59,275 nt of DNA, from the NCBI GenBank assembly GCA_964646575.1, contig CAZYFT010000004.1:1-59275 (forward strand), read 5' to 3'. The notes below the pieces were generated by a model. That model saw nothing but the letters and a program-made list of their open reading frames with translations, was not told the origin of the DNA and searched no databases. This document shows, piece after piece, positions 33,969 through 42,995 of the stretch. The position numbers were made by a program, and so were the translations under genes. Each line of letters opens with the position of its first letter. Position 1 is the first letter of the stretch. The stretch is from GCA-016700035 sp964646575 (lineage in GTDB: Bacteria > Patescibacteriota > Saccharimonadia > CAILAD01 > GCA-016700035).

Positions 33969-35436
33969 ATTCGGAGAATTTTTCGGGATCAATGTACGAC
34001 TGAGTAAAGAGTAATTTGGTATCTTGGGTGGTGATATTGAGTAATGTTTTGTTTTCTGAGAATAAAATTGGCGAGCTGGGCATGAGTGAGTCGGCGACGA
34101 GCTCGCTATTTTGGCCGTCGTAGTCAACAAGCTTAAGGCTTGTTCCCAGCTTGAGCGCGAGGTGTTGGTCGTTCATCCAAGCCCAGTCGGCCAGCCCTTC
34201 TAAAGAGGTGTTGGCCCGATAGCGTTTAAAGCGTTCAAAGTCCAGCGTCACCATTTGGTCGCTGGCATTGTGGGTGAGAAACCGATTGTTTGGACTGGCG
34301 GTTATGGCACTTACATTGCGGCCAATGGCGCTTGCAGTGCGGTTGCCTGGATTGCGCAAAATTCCGGTGTAAAGGGTGAGGATTTTTGTATCCTTGTTGA
34401 GGAGTGCGATATAGTCGCGATCCAGCGCTCGGATGTAGCGAGTGTCGAACGACTGACCGTTGAGTGGTAGTGTAGCTATTTCGTTATTGGTACTTGCATC
34501 GATTGGTCGAATAAAGAGTTTTTGCGTGGTTGTAGCTGGCTGATTTGCGGTTACTTGAGAGCTTACAAATACGAGCCATTCTTCGGACCAGCGGGCCGAG
34601 ACTACATTTTCGGCAAGCGCTTCTGAGATGTTTTTCTCACGGATTTGGGCACGTCGGAGGGTGCCTTTTTCGATGTAGGAAATTTCATTATTACCTCGTG
34701 GCACCCAGCTGATCCAGGTTGGGTTGAAGAGGAGAGTTTGTGTAAGGTTGGTGATGGTTGGTTGGCTCGCTGGTGCAGCCCCGGCTGTTAGCCACGCGAC
34801 ACTCCCGCTTTCGGTGCTAACCCGAAATACTATCTGACTTGCATCATCTGAGAACTGTATGTTGTCTAGCTGCGTAACGGGACCTCCGGCCGCCGCCGAG
34901 AGTTGGCTATTGGTGAGAAGTATTACTGGCGGACGCTTAAGATCGGTTGATGTGTAGAGCGAGGGGCTGCTTGGTTGGGTACTATCAACCAAGATGAAAC
35001 GCTTACGATCTTCTGTTTGGTAAGCCTGAGAAATCTGTAGGCTTTCGTAGCGATTTCTTTGCGGAATGTCGTTTGGAATCAGCCAAGCATGGTCCGAGAA
35101 GGTCACTTGGCCGGCTTGCACTGAAGTGGCACTTGTCCAGGGGCGGAATTGATCTTTCTCGTATCGAATTGTGTATTCTCCAACTGGAGCAGAAGAATAG
35201 CGGTAATTGGTTTTTTGGCGCAGAACTTTGTCATTGAGGGTTATTGTGGCGCCGTTTGGCTCACTTCCCATAAGAATCAGGCCAGTTTCAGTGATTTCGC
35301 CAGTAACAATGTTGTACTGCCAGCCATTAGCGATAGCTACAAGTAAAAGGGTACCAGCAACAACAACGGTACCTCCAATTAAATATGCGAGAATATCACG
35401 GGTTTTTTTTGAAATCTTCATAGGGCGTAGGGGCAT
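33967..35436 (-). CDS. Membrane-anchored PEGA-domain protein
   Basis: A 489-residue protein with a signal anchor at about 14-35 (YLIGGTVVVAGTLLLVAIA), then a PEGA-type beta domain at about 50-105 (LMGSEPNGATITLNDKVL, then APVGEYTIRYEKDQF). The long remainder of repeating beta strands could form a propeller. PEGA domains are common in surface proteins. The function is unknown and no catalytic motif was seen. TATAAT (35459-35454) lies 17 bases before the first ATG; ATG at 35421 (MKISKK) is the alternative start. Confidence 0.75.
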   Translation of the reverse strand: MPLRPMKISKKTRDILAYLIGGTVVVAGTLLLVAIANGWQYNIVTGEITETGLILMGSEPNGATITLNDKVLRQKTNYRYSSAPVGEYTIRYEKDQFRPWTSATSVQAGQVTFSDHAWLIPNDIPQRNRYESLQISQAYQTEDRKRFILVDSTQPSSPSLYTSTDLKRPPVILLTNSQLSAAAGGPVTQLDNIQFSDDASQIVFRVSTESGSVAWLTAGAAPASQPTITNLTQTLLFNPTWISWVPRGNNEISYIEKGTLRRAQIREKNISEALAENVVSARWSEEWLVFVSSQVTANQPATTTQKLFIRPIDASTNNEIATLPLNGQSFDTRYIRALDRDYIALLNKDTKILTLYTGILRNPGNRTASAIGRNVSAITASPNNRFLTHNASDQMVTLDFERFKRYRANTSLEGLADWAWMNDQHLALKLGTSLKLVDYDGQNSELVADSLMPSSPILFSENKTLLNITTQDTKLLFTQSYIDPEKFSE

Positions 35437-35532
35437 CTGCCTCAGTGGCCTAAATTATAGCAGAAAAGCCTTGCCAACAAGCTGTTTTTTGCTATCTGGA
35501 GTGAAGCGATGTTTTTCTATACAATGGTAGCT

Positions 35533-36540
35533 ATGATTAAACGTCGAATTGCCATTGATCTTGGTACAGCCAACACCTTGGTATATGTACCAAAGAAGGG
35601 CATTGTTGCTAACGAGCCGAGCGTGGTGGCGGTATCGGTTGATGACAATCGCATTGTCGCTATCGGTAACGAAGCCAAAGAGATGTTGGGTCGCACGCCA
35701 GATGTCATTACTGCGAGTCGACCATTGCGTGATGGTGTGATTGCTGATTATCGCATTACTCAAGCCATGCTTAAGCACTTTATTGACCGAGTTTCGGGTA
35801 CGATTCGCTTGAGTCGCCCAGAGCTGATGATTTCTGTACCCGCTGGAGTAACTTCTACCGAACGCCGCGCTGTGATTGACGCGGCTTTGGCGGCGGGTGC
35901 TAAAAAAGCCCATATTATTCGTGAGCCTGTGGCAGCCGCGATCGGCGCGGGAGTGCCTATTGCCGCACCGGCTGGAAATCTTATTGTAGATATTGGTGGC
36001 GGTACTACTGAGGTGGCGATTCTTTCATTGGGTGGAATTGTAGCCCAAAACTCCATTCGTATCGGTGGCAATAAGCTTGATATGGCGATTGCCGATTATA
36101 TTCGTCGTAAATATGGTCTGATTATCGGTGATCAAACAGCTGAAGATATAAAAAAAGAAATTGGCTCGGCTCTACCGTTAGAAGTTCCGCTCACGATGCA
36201 GATCCGTGGTCGCGATATGATTGCCGGCTTGCCAAAGACTATTAAGTTAGACTCCGATGAGGTGACGCAAGCGATGAGCGATGAATTAGAGGGAATTATT
36301 GGCGCGGTGAAATCTGTACTCGAGCAAACTCCACCAGAGCTTTCGAGTGATATCATCGACCGCGGAATGGTTATGACCGGCGGCGGTTCCAAGCTGCGCA
36401 ATATTGATAAGATGATGACGAAAGTAACTGGCGTACCCGCCTACGTTGCTGATGAGCCGATGCTCTGTGTGGCGCGTGGTACAGGGATTGCCCTGGAGAA
36501 TTTGGACGACTATATACGCAGCGTAATTTCGAATCGATAG
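35533..36540 (+). CDS. mreB: Rod-shape-determining protein MreB
   Basis: Actin-like cytoskeletal protein that guides elongation of the cell wall. The 335 residues begin RRIAIDLGTANTLVYV (phosphate 1 motif), with phosphate 2 motif VDIGGGTTEVAI, adenosine motif MTGGGSKLRNID and the EPVAAAIGAG segment. ATG at 35533 fits the family and lies seven bases after TACAAT (35520-35525), suggesting a leaderless message; ATG at 35509 or 35524 would place the -10 box inside the gene. mreC and mreD are not adjacent; instead three glycan-assembly genes follow immediately. Confidence 0.95.
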   Translation: MIKRRIAIDLGTANTLVYVPKKGIVANEPSVVAVSVDDNRIVAIGNEAKEMLGRTPDVITASRPLRDGVIADYRITQAMLKHFIDRVSGTIRLSRPELMISVPAGVTSTERRAVIDAALAAGAKKAHIIREPVAAAIGAGVPIAAPAGNLIVDIGGGTTEVAILSLGGIVAQNSIRIGGNKLDMAIADYIRRKYGLIIGDQTAEDIKKEIGSALPLEVPLTMQIRGRDMIAGLPKTIKLDSDEVTQAMSDELEGIIGAVKSVLEQTPPELSSDIIDRGMVMTGGGSKLRNIDKMMTKVTGVPAYVADEPMLCVARGTGIALENLDDYIRSVISNR

Positions 36541-36542
36541 CA

Positions 36543-37868
36543 ATGCATAAAATCTTTCAGCATGTACATTCCGAAAATCTCAAACGACTTGGGGGTGTAT
36601 TAACGCTGGTTTTGCTGGCGCTGGTGCCGTTTCACGCCTTATTTACCGTTTGGGGCGGTACGCTCATTGGCAAGCGTGAGCTGGTCGCTATCTGGAAAGA
36701 AGTGCTCATTCTGCTCATTGTGGGGCTAGCGTTAGCAGTGAGTTTGCCGAGTGTTTTTCGTAACGGTTGGCGTGAAGTGCTTCGACAGCCGGCAGTAGTT
36801 TTAGTTGGACTGATCATCTTAGCCGGGCTGCTTGCAAACATGCTGAATGCAAATTATGGTATGGCTTTTTTTGTTGGTGTTAAGACAACCGTAGTGCCTT
36901 TGCTGCTTTTTCTTGCAGTGCAGCCGTTTGCGCATACTATTTCAGAACGACGGCTGGCTCGAGTGGTATTGGCATCAGCTTGCGTGGTGGCAATATTGGC
37001 AATCTTGCAGTTTCTATTTGTGCCTACGTCGTTTTTGGCGAGTTTGGGTTATGGGCCTTCCACAATTTTACCTTTTCAAGGTGTGCACCCAGATTTTCCG
37101 TTTAGTCGCTCATTTTCCACGCTGGGTGGACCAAATCAACTTGGTACCTATCTAATAATTCCATTTGGAGTATCTTTAGCGCTTGCAGTGAAGGCTCGTA
37201 CCAGAAAAGTTCGCTACATTGGCGCCACATTAGTCGGTCTATTCGTACTGGCAGCAATTACGACCTTTTCGCGCAGTGCTTTGATAGGTTTTGGCGTTAC
37301 GACTGCTCTGGTTGTTTTGCTAGCCGTGCCAAAAAAATATCGGCTTGTAACTGGCTTGATGTTTGTGGCAGCAGCTTTGGTTGCGGGGCTTGTTATGTGG
37401 GGCGTTTTAACAAATGAAAACTCAACAATTCTAGATCGTTTTTTAGTTCGAGGTGAGCTTACGCCAAGTGGTATTTTAGGGGGCGATGAAGGTCATATCG
37501 CTGCAATCGAGAAGGGTTATGCGGCAATTGTGGCTTATCCGGGAGGACTTGGGCTTGGTGCGGCCGGCCCGGCAAGTTTCTATGCCGCCAGAGCGCTGTT
37601 AACTGAAAATTGGTACCTGCAAATCGCTATCGAGGTTGGAGTAATTGGCCTAGGACTGATGCTATTGCTCTTGGCCCACATCGTTCGTCGGGTGCGACAG
37701 CACGCCACGCATGATCCGGTGCGTATCGGGTTCGTGTCTGCAGCTTTGGGCGTGATGGTGTCGGCGCTTTTCTTGCATTCTTTGGCAGATTCCACGCTGG
37801 CAATCTTGCTTTTTGGCATGGCTGGCTTGCTGTATGCATCACGACCACAGAAAGGTAGCCCTTTATGA
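36543..37868 (+). CDS. O-antigen ligase/polymerase-like membrane protein
   Basis: A polytopic membrane protein of 441 residues with about 11-12 helices. It has a large extracytoplasmic loop (about 165-200 and again 290-345) containing ILPFQGVHPDFPFSRSFSTLGGPNQLGTYL, the arrangement typical of the Wzy/WaaL O-antigen ligase family. It would polymerise or transfer lipid-linked glycan outside the membrane. Starts two bases after mreB and overlaps the next glycosyltransferase by ATGA. Confidence 0.8.
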   Translation: MHKIFQHVHSENLKRLGGVLTLVLLALVPFHALFTVWGGTLIGKRELVAIWKEVLILLIVGLALAVSLPSVFRNGWREVLRQPAVVLVGLIILAGLLANMLNANYGMAFFVGVKTTVVPLLLFLAVQPFAHTISERRLARVVLASACVVAILAILQFLFVPTSFLASLGYGPSTILPFQGVHPDFPFSRSFSTLGGPNQLGTYLIIPFGVSLALAVKARTRKVRYIGATLVGLFVLAAITTFSRSALIGFGVTTALVVLLAVPKKYRLVTGLMFVAAALVAGLVMWGVLTNENSTILDRFLVRGELTPSGILGGDEGHIAAIEKGYAAIVAYPGGLGLGAAGPASFYAARALLTENWYLQIAIEVGVIGLGLMLLLLAHIVRRVRQHATHDPVRIGFVSAALGVMVSALFLHSLADSTLAILLFGMAGLLYASRPQKGSPL

Positions 37869-38971
37869 GTAACAGAAATCAAAAAATACTCATTGTGCAC
37901 GATTGGCTCAATATGAAAGATGGTGGCGCCGAGCAGGTATTGTATGAGCTTTTAGTTATGTATCCGCAGGCCGATCTCACTACATTGGTCTACAACAAAG
38001 ATAAGTTTGGCGCCAAAATTGGTAACCGGCGGGTGCGAACAACATTTTTACAGTATTTTCCTGCTCGTATGCGTGAAAACCCAGAGCTGCTCTTGCCATT
38101 TGTAAAACGGGCTGTGCAGTCGATCAATACTACAGGGTACGACGTAGTGATAGCTTCTTCTTCGGCATGGGTAAAAAATGTTCGTTTGTCGGGTGCTACC
38201 AAAATGCTGATCTACTGCTACTCGCCAGCCCGAATGCTGTGGGATTATTGGCCGCGGGCTTTGCACGAGAGAACTACAAATCCCTTTGTACGCAGCTTTG
38301 TCACTCGCTTAGTATCCAAGCTTCGACTGTGGGATTTTTATGTCAGTCAAGAAGCGCGTCGAGAATTCGTAGCTATTAGTGCTACTATCGCGCGCCGCAT
38401 TCACAAATTTTATGGCCGAAAGGCGCAAGTGATTTATCCACCAGTTCATATTCCGCCGGTAGCGGCTACCGACCGCACCGATGATTACGTAATGGTGTCA
38501 GTGCTGGCTGCATACAAAAATGTAGATCTGGCAATTAGGGCGTTTAAGAGTACAAAGAGAAAGTTAATTATTGCTGGCGATGGTCCTGAGCGCGAAAATC
38601 TCGAAAAGCTCGCTGGTAGTGCGACGAATATACGTTTCTTGGGCCGTGTAAGTCAAACCGATAAGCTCAAGCTTCTGTCTACGGCCCGGGGATTTGTATT
38701 TTGCAATGTTGAGGATTTTGGCATTACGCCAGTGGAGGCAATAGCTAGCGGAGCCCCGGTTATTGCACTGCGAGCCGGTGGAGTCGCTGAAACTATGATT
38801 GAGCACATTACGGCTGAGTTTTTTGACGAGCCAAACGAGGCACAACTACGGGAGGCCTTAGTGCGAGTGGAATCTCATAGTTGGGATGTTGCCAGGATGC
38901 ATAGAAGAGCTTCTCAGTTTAGTTACGAAAAATTTCGGTCGAGCTTGCAACAGGCTGTGGAGCAACTTTAG
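37865..38971 (+). CDS. Glycosyltransferase family 4
   Basis: A GT-B fold transferase of 368 residues. The N-terminal half has HDWLNMKDGGAEQVLYEL, the C-terminal half has the donor-binding block EDFGITPVEAIASGAPVIA with the conserved EX7E pattern. It is cytoplasmic or membrane-associated and would add a sugar, probably mannose-type, to a lipid-linked glycan; donor and acceptor are not readable. It overlaps its neighbours on both sides (ATGA upstream, one base downstream), so the four genes from mreB form one operon. Confidence 0.88.
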   Translation: MSNRNQKILIVHDWLNMKDGGAEQVLYELLVMYPQADLTTLVYNKDKFGAKIGNRRVRTTFLQYFPARMRENPELLLPFVKRAVQSINTTGYDVVIASSSAWVKNVRLSGATKMLIYCYSPARMLWDYWPRALHERTTNPFVRSFVTRLVSKLRLWDFYVSQEARREFVAISATIARRIHKFYGRKAQVIYPPVHIPPVAATDRTDDYVMVSVLAAYKNVDLAIRAFKSTKRKLIIAGDGPERENLEKLAGSATNIRFLGRVSQTDKLKLLSTARGFVFCNVEDFGITPVEAIASGAPVIALRAGGVAETMIEHITAEFFDEPNEAQLREALVRVESHSWDVARMHRRASQFSYEKFRSSLQQAVEQL

Positions 38972-39792
38972 TGAAACATGAAGGTCATACGCGAGTTGAT
39001 GTCGCCGGTATTGGGTTTGACCCAATCACTCAGGATCAACTACTGGGAGATATTGGCAAGCATCTAGATGGGCAAAGTAGTCATCCTTTCGTAGTCTATA
39101 AGCCTTATGTAGAGTTTTTTACAAGTGCTTGGGAGGATGCTGGGCTTATGAGACTTTTACATCGTGCCGATAGGGTAGTGGCTGACGGGGTTGCGGTTCA
39201 GTGGGCAGCAAGCTATTTAGCCGGGCCCAGAGGGTTTTGGCACTGGGCTAAGTCGTTGTGTATTGATATTCAAAAGCCTCAGTGGCGGGCACGAATTATC
39301 CCAGAACGTGGCGCTGGAGTTGATGCGACACAGCAATTATTGAAGCAAGCCACACAGGAAGGTTGGATTGTCGGTATTTTTGGTGGCCCACGAGACACAA
39401 AGCGTACGTCGAAAGCCATTAAGCGTTTGTTTCCGGGTGTCAAATTGGTTGGTGTTTGGAGTGGTTTTTATGATGAGCGGGGAGAACAAGAAATAATTTC
39501 TGAAATTAAGCATGCCTATCCAGATATCTTGTTTGTTGCCCAGGGGTTTCCTCGACAAGAAAGGCTTATTGATACATATAAAAACTCTAAGCTGGCACGA
39601 GTTTTGATTGGGGAGGGCGGTACATTTGATTTTGACTCGATGGGCGGAGAGCTAAAGCGCGCTCCGAAATGGATGCGTAAGCTTGGGCTTGAATGGCTAT
39701 GGCGTTTGGTGTTGCAGCCAAGTCGATGGCGGCGGCAGCTCTCATTACCGCGGTTTATGTGGCGGATATACAAGATTGGTCAACAAAAGTAG
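38971..39792 (+). CDS. WecG/TagA/CpsF-family glycosyltransferase
   Basis: A GT26 family enzyme of 273 residues, typically transferring N-acetylmannosamine-type sugars to a lipid-linked GlcNAc in teichoic-acid or capsule synthesis. Family features: LLHRADRVVADGVAVQW, the GVFG-like IVGIFGGP strand, FVAQGFPRQE, and DFDSMGGELKRAPKWMR near the end, followed by basic amphipathic residues for membrane association. GTG start overlaps the previous stop by one base. Confidence 0.88.
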   Translation: MKHEGHTRVDVAGIGFDPITQDQLLGDIGKHLDGQSSHPFVVYKPYVEFFTSAWEDAGLMRLLHRADRVVADGVAVQWAASYLAGPRGFWHWAKSLCIDIQKPQWRARIIPERGAGVDATQQLLKQATQEGWIVGIFGGPRDTKRTSKAIKRLFPGVKLVGVWSGFYDERGEQEIISEIKHAYPDILFVAQGFPRQERLIDTYKNSKLARVLIGEGGTFDFDSMGGELKRAPKWMRKLGLEWLWRLVLQPSRWRRQLSLPRFMWRIYKIGQQK

Positions 39793-39864
39793 GGTATTCC
39801 TCTTTACGCTTATGGTATAAGAAGGCATAATAAGGGTTAAGCTTATAGTTAACTCGAGGGGTTT

Positions 39865-41169
39865 ATGCGTCAGTGCCCAGATTGTGAAGAAAAAGATCGC
39901 GTCGTAATTGCCGGCAAGGTTTTTTGTGCTAACTGCGGCACACCCTGGCAGCCTACTGACGCCACAGAAGAAGCGGCATACAAGCAAAAGATTGGTATGG
40001 ATGCTCCGTCAGCAGGAGCCACCGCCCCAACTCCAGCCCCGCCTGCTAGTTCGGTTCCGCCAACTCCAGCTCCAACTCCAGCTCCAGCTCCGACACCACC
40101 TCAGGTTACCCCAGCTCCAGCCCCTGCATCACCCCCCGCGGTTGCACCTGCCCCTGCGTCTGCTCCAGCATCGCAGCCTCAGGCGGTAACTCAGGCATCA
40201 GCTGTTGCACCTCCGACACCACCTCAGGTTACCCCAACTCCTGCCCCTGCAGCGGCGCCTAGTCCGGTAGTGCCAGTAGTTGCGCCATCAGCCGACAAGC
40301 CACTTGCGGACCTGCAGTCGCAGATCGGTTCCGAGATACCAAACTTAGACGCCAAGGAAGAATCAGTTCTCTCAGACTCACAGATGAAGGAAATGGCATC
40401 TGTGCCCGTAGCGCCACCACAGCCAGCACCAGTTGTCGAGACTACTCCAGCCGTGGCTCCGGTCACTGCGCCAGCTCAACAGCCTGCGGCTCAAGTATCG
40501 GTACCTCCTGCATCTACCTCACCGACTCCGGCTTCCCAACAGGCAAGTAAGGTGCTGAATGATATTGTTGCGCCGACACCTAACGTGACGCCAGCCTCAT
40601 CACCGTCAACACCAGCAGGAAGTACCACCACGGTGGCTGGAGTTACTATGAGTCGCGAAGATGCCCTCAAGCTAGCGCTTGGCGAAGACGCTGCTCCACA
40701 AGCTGCAACAAAAGCTGGTCCAGCCCGTCCGACGGCTGTGGTTATGACCGTAATCGGTTTGGCGCTTCTGGGAGCTTTTCTTTGGCAGGTAAACGCTACA
40801 GATATTCAGGTAAAGTTAGCGTCGTTGCGAGCTGGCCTAACTGCCTCCGTGCCGGGCTTTGTACCTGGTGGTTGGAGCAAAGCCCAGTCGCTCAAAGCAA
40901 GTGAAGGCGGCGTGAGTTATGAGCTCGTGAAAGATGGTAAATCTCTAAAAGTTGAGCAACAAAAATCTGACTGGGATAGTCAGGCGGTGCTTGAGCAGTA
41001 CGTTTTAAGGCGCTCTACGGATTACCTAGCCCTCCAGTCACAGGGACTTACTATATATATGTACGGAGATAATCAGGCGGCGTGGGTTAATCAGGGGACT
41101 TTCTATACACTCTCCGGCGACCACGGCATTGAGCAAGACGACATCATCCGAATGGCGACGAGTTTATGA
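39865..41169 (+). CDS. Zinc-ribbon membrane protein with long Pro/Ala linker
   Basis: Unrecognised overall, 434 residues. N-terminal zinc ribbon with two Cys pairs (CPDC at about 4-7, CANC at about 22-25), then about 240 residues of Pro/Ala/Thr-rich linker with internal repeats. A membrane helix lies at about 290-312 (VVMTVIGLALLGAFLWQV), followed by a C-terminal extracytoplasmic domain of about 120 residues. The cytoplasmic zinc ribbon and outward domain suggest a transmembrane link between a cytosolic partner and the envelope; this is inference. The GAGGGG site precedes the ATG. It overlaps the next gene by ATGA. Confidence 0.75.
   Translation: MRQCPDCEEKDRVVIAGKVFCANCGTPWQPTDATEEAAYKQKIGMDAPSAGATAPTPAPPASSVPPTPAPTPAPAPTPPQVTPAPAPASPPAVAPAPASAPASQPQAVTQASAVAPPTPPQVTPTPAPAAAPSPVVPVVAPSADKPLADLQSQIGSEIPNLDAKEESVLSDSQMKEMASVPVAPPQPAPVVETTPAVAPVTAPAQQPAAQVSVPPASTSPTPASQQASKVLNDIVAPTPNVTPASSPSTPAGSTTTVAGVTMSREDALKLALGEDAAPQAATKAGPARPTAVVMTVIGLALLGAFLWQVNATDIQVKLASLRAGLTASVPGFVPGGWSKAQSLKASEGGVSYELVKDGKSLKVEQQKSDWDSQAVLEQYVLRRSTDYLALQSQGLTIYMYGDNQAAWVNQGTFYTLSGDHGIEQDDIIRMATSL
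40088..40236 (+). repeat. 26-base direct repeat within the Pro/Ala linker
   Basis: The same 26 bases occur at 40088-40113 and 40211-40236, 123 bases (41 codons) apart and therefore in frame. They encode part of a TPPQVTP unit. The linker is likely to have grown by internal duplication. Confidence 0.8.
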
Positions 41170-41498
41170 GCGACCAAGCTTGGGAGCAACTTGTAGATTT
41201 AATTGATCAGAAATACGGCATTGATCACCACAAAAAGCACAAGGAACAGCTAGAGGGTAAGCAAAAGCTCGAAAAATTTCATGATGAAATTGTCTTTGAG
41301 AAAGACGGCAATATCTTTAAGGTTGACCGTATTACTTCACCGGCTGTGGCAAATACTCGAACGCATTATGCGCATCGTGGAACTGCCCAGCGGGTTGAGC
41401 ACGAATACGATCCAGCTGAACTTGTACATAGAGTTGAATTTTATAAAAAGTCTGGCTCTGGTGATTGGCACGAGATCTCACCAGAAGACTTAATGTAG
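41166..41498 (+). CDS. Small charged hypothetical protein
   Basis: The 110-residue product is rich in Lys, His, Glu and Asp, without signal peptide or membrane segment. The N-terminal half is helical (AWEQLVDLIDQKYGIDHHK), the C-terminal half strand-like. No family recognised. Its ATGA overlap with the zinc-ribbon gene implies co-translation and possibly a shared function, for example as the cytosolic partner. Confidence 0.7.
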   Translation: MSDQAWEQLVDLIDQKYGIDHHKKHKEQLEGKQKLEKFHDEIVFEKDGNIFKVDRITSPAVANTRTHYAHRGTAQRVEHEYDPAELVHRVEFYKKSGSGDWHEISPEDLM

Positions 41499-41499
41499 T

Positions 41500-41916
41500 T
41501 TAGGCTTCGGCTTTACCAACTTTTGCGCTGAGGATTACGCTACGGGTTTCTCCGCCCTGATCAACTATTTTTGTTTGCTGGGTTTGGTTGTAATAGAGAA
41601 CCAAATGCTGTGAGAGGATGTCTTGAATGTCGCGGAGCTTTAAGCGGTAATCGTCTAGATCGGCAGCAATTGCTTGATAGTCTTTATCTTCCTGAAGGGC
41701 TCGCTTGGCTTCTGAGCGTTTTTTGGTAAGTTCTTTAATTTCATCGGCGAGGGCTCGATATTCTTCGTTTTGCTCCATCACATCCTTTAACTGATCGCGC
41801 AAGGCACCAACTTTTTCGCGAGTTTCGGCGGCATCTTGCATAAGTCTGTGGATTGACTCTAGGGTTGCACCAGTTTCATTTTCGGTACTAGGTGATGTGC
41901 TGGTTGTTTCGTCCAT
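41500..41916 (-). CDS. Hypothetical coiled-coil protein
   Basis: The 138 residues are mostly a coiled coil (about 20-115) with alternating Glu/Lys/Arg and Leu/Ala, ending in a short strand-like segment (TRSVILSAKVGK). No known family. The GAGGAAAC site precedes the ATG. It converges with the preceding gene with one base between stop codons. Confidence 0.7.
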   Translation of the reverse strand: MDETTSTSPSTENETGATLESIHRLMQDAAETREKVGALRDQLKDVMEQNEEYRALADEIKELTKKRSEAKRALQEDKDYQAIAADLDDYRLKLRDIQDILSQHLVLYYNQTQQTKIVDQGGETRSVILSAKVGKAEA

Positions 41917-41987
41917 GTTTCCTCTTTTATTAAAGCTTAGAGCTGTTGAAACATTTTACCATGCTGCCTTGGTGAAAAGGAAACTTA

Positions 41988-42905
41988 TTACGCTAAACGT
42001 AATATGAACACTGTACTCAGTATAGAGAGGGTAGTTGATATGAGTATGGTTCCTGCCGCGAGCTTACTATCAAGTTTGTATTTTTCCGCCAAGACAAAAG
42101 CAGTAACTGCAGTTGGCGTGGCTGCCATCAGGATGGTGAGTTGGGAAAAATCTTTGGCGGTTGGGAAGATGTTGAGTGCGGCGATAAAAATTATTGGCAG
42201 TATCGCGAGCTTGAGAGTTGATGCGATAGCGATAGTTGGTAAATCGTGTTTCTGTAGTGTGTGGTGGGCGAGAAAACCACCAAGAGCAAAAAGTGCTAAT
42301 GGTGAGGCGGTTTGCGCGATAAGTTGCAGCGGCGTCTCTACAAAGTCATGTAGGGTTTTGGGTATTGGGATGGCGGCAAGTATCAGGCCGAGGATGAGTG
42401 AGATGATAATTGGATTGGTTTGCAAGCTGTGCAGAAGGTGGTTACCACTTTTGGCATTTTTCATCCAAATCTCCAGAATAAAGAGCGTACTTACGAGTGC
42501 CGATGTAAAGAAGACTATCGAGAGGGTGGTAGTAATCGTTGGCGATATTGAGGGTGTGAGGGCACCTGCCAGAGGAATACCTAAAAAGATCGTGTTGCCG
42601 AGTGTGGCGGTGACGAAAATGGTACGTTGAGTTTTTTTGTTGAAGGGTAGTACACAGGCAATTACTGCAAAGATAATGGAACATACAATAGACATCAGGG
42701 CGCTCAATATTATTGCTGCCTGCACTTTTGTTGAGGTGAGGTCGAGACTCATAAGGCTTAAAATTGTGAGAGCTGGCAGGGCGATGTAATAGACAAAATT
42801 ATTGAGTGGGCTCACCCAGCGATTTTGTGCTACACGGAGGCGCGTTAGGATGTAGCCCGCAGCAATGATGAGAAAGATGGGAAGTGTTGAGAAAAGTGAT
42901 TGCAT
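41988..42905 (-). CDS. AEC-family (auxin efflux carrier-type) permease
   Basis: A 305-residue transporter with about ten helices in two five-helix halves. N-terminal LFSTLPIFLIIAAGYILTR and the Pro-containing SPLNNFVYYIALPALTIL match the AEC/membrane-transport family; the C-terminal half contains LIAQTASPLALFALGGFLA. Bacterial members export or import small carboxylates; the substrate is unknown. The next gene upstream is divergent. Confidence 0.85.
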   Translation of the reverse strand: MQSLFSTLPIFLIIAAGYILTRLRVAQNRWVSPLNNFVYYIALPALTILSLMSLDLTSTKVQAAIILSALMSIVCSIIFAVIACVLPFNKKTQRTIFVTATLGNTIFLGIPLAGALTPSISPTITTTLSIVFFTSALVSTLFILEIWMKNAKSGNHLLHSLQTNPIIISLILGLILAAIPIPKTLHDFVETPLQLIAQTASPLALFALGGFLAHHTLQKHDLPTIAIASTLKLAILPIIFIAALNIFPTAKDFSQLTILMAATPTAVTAFVLAEKYKLDSKLAAGTILISTTLSILSTVFILRLA

Positions 42906-42995
42906 ACCTGTTATGTTTCATCATATACAAAATGGGGCTGTTTTTATAGCGCAGCTTTCTCGCGAGAACGGGAATGAATCTCTATAATGATGATT

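Noticed and set aside
40088..40236. CRISPR-like repeats
   Set aside because: Only two copies, in frame within a Pro/Ala-rich coding linker; no array elsewhere.
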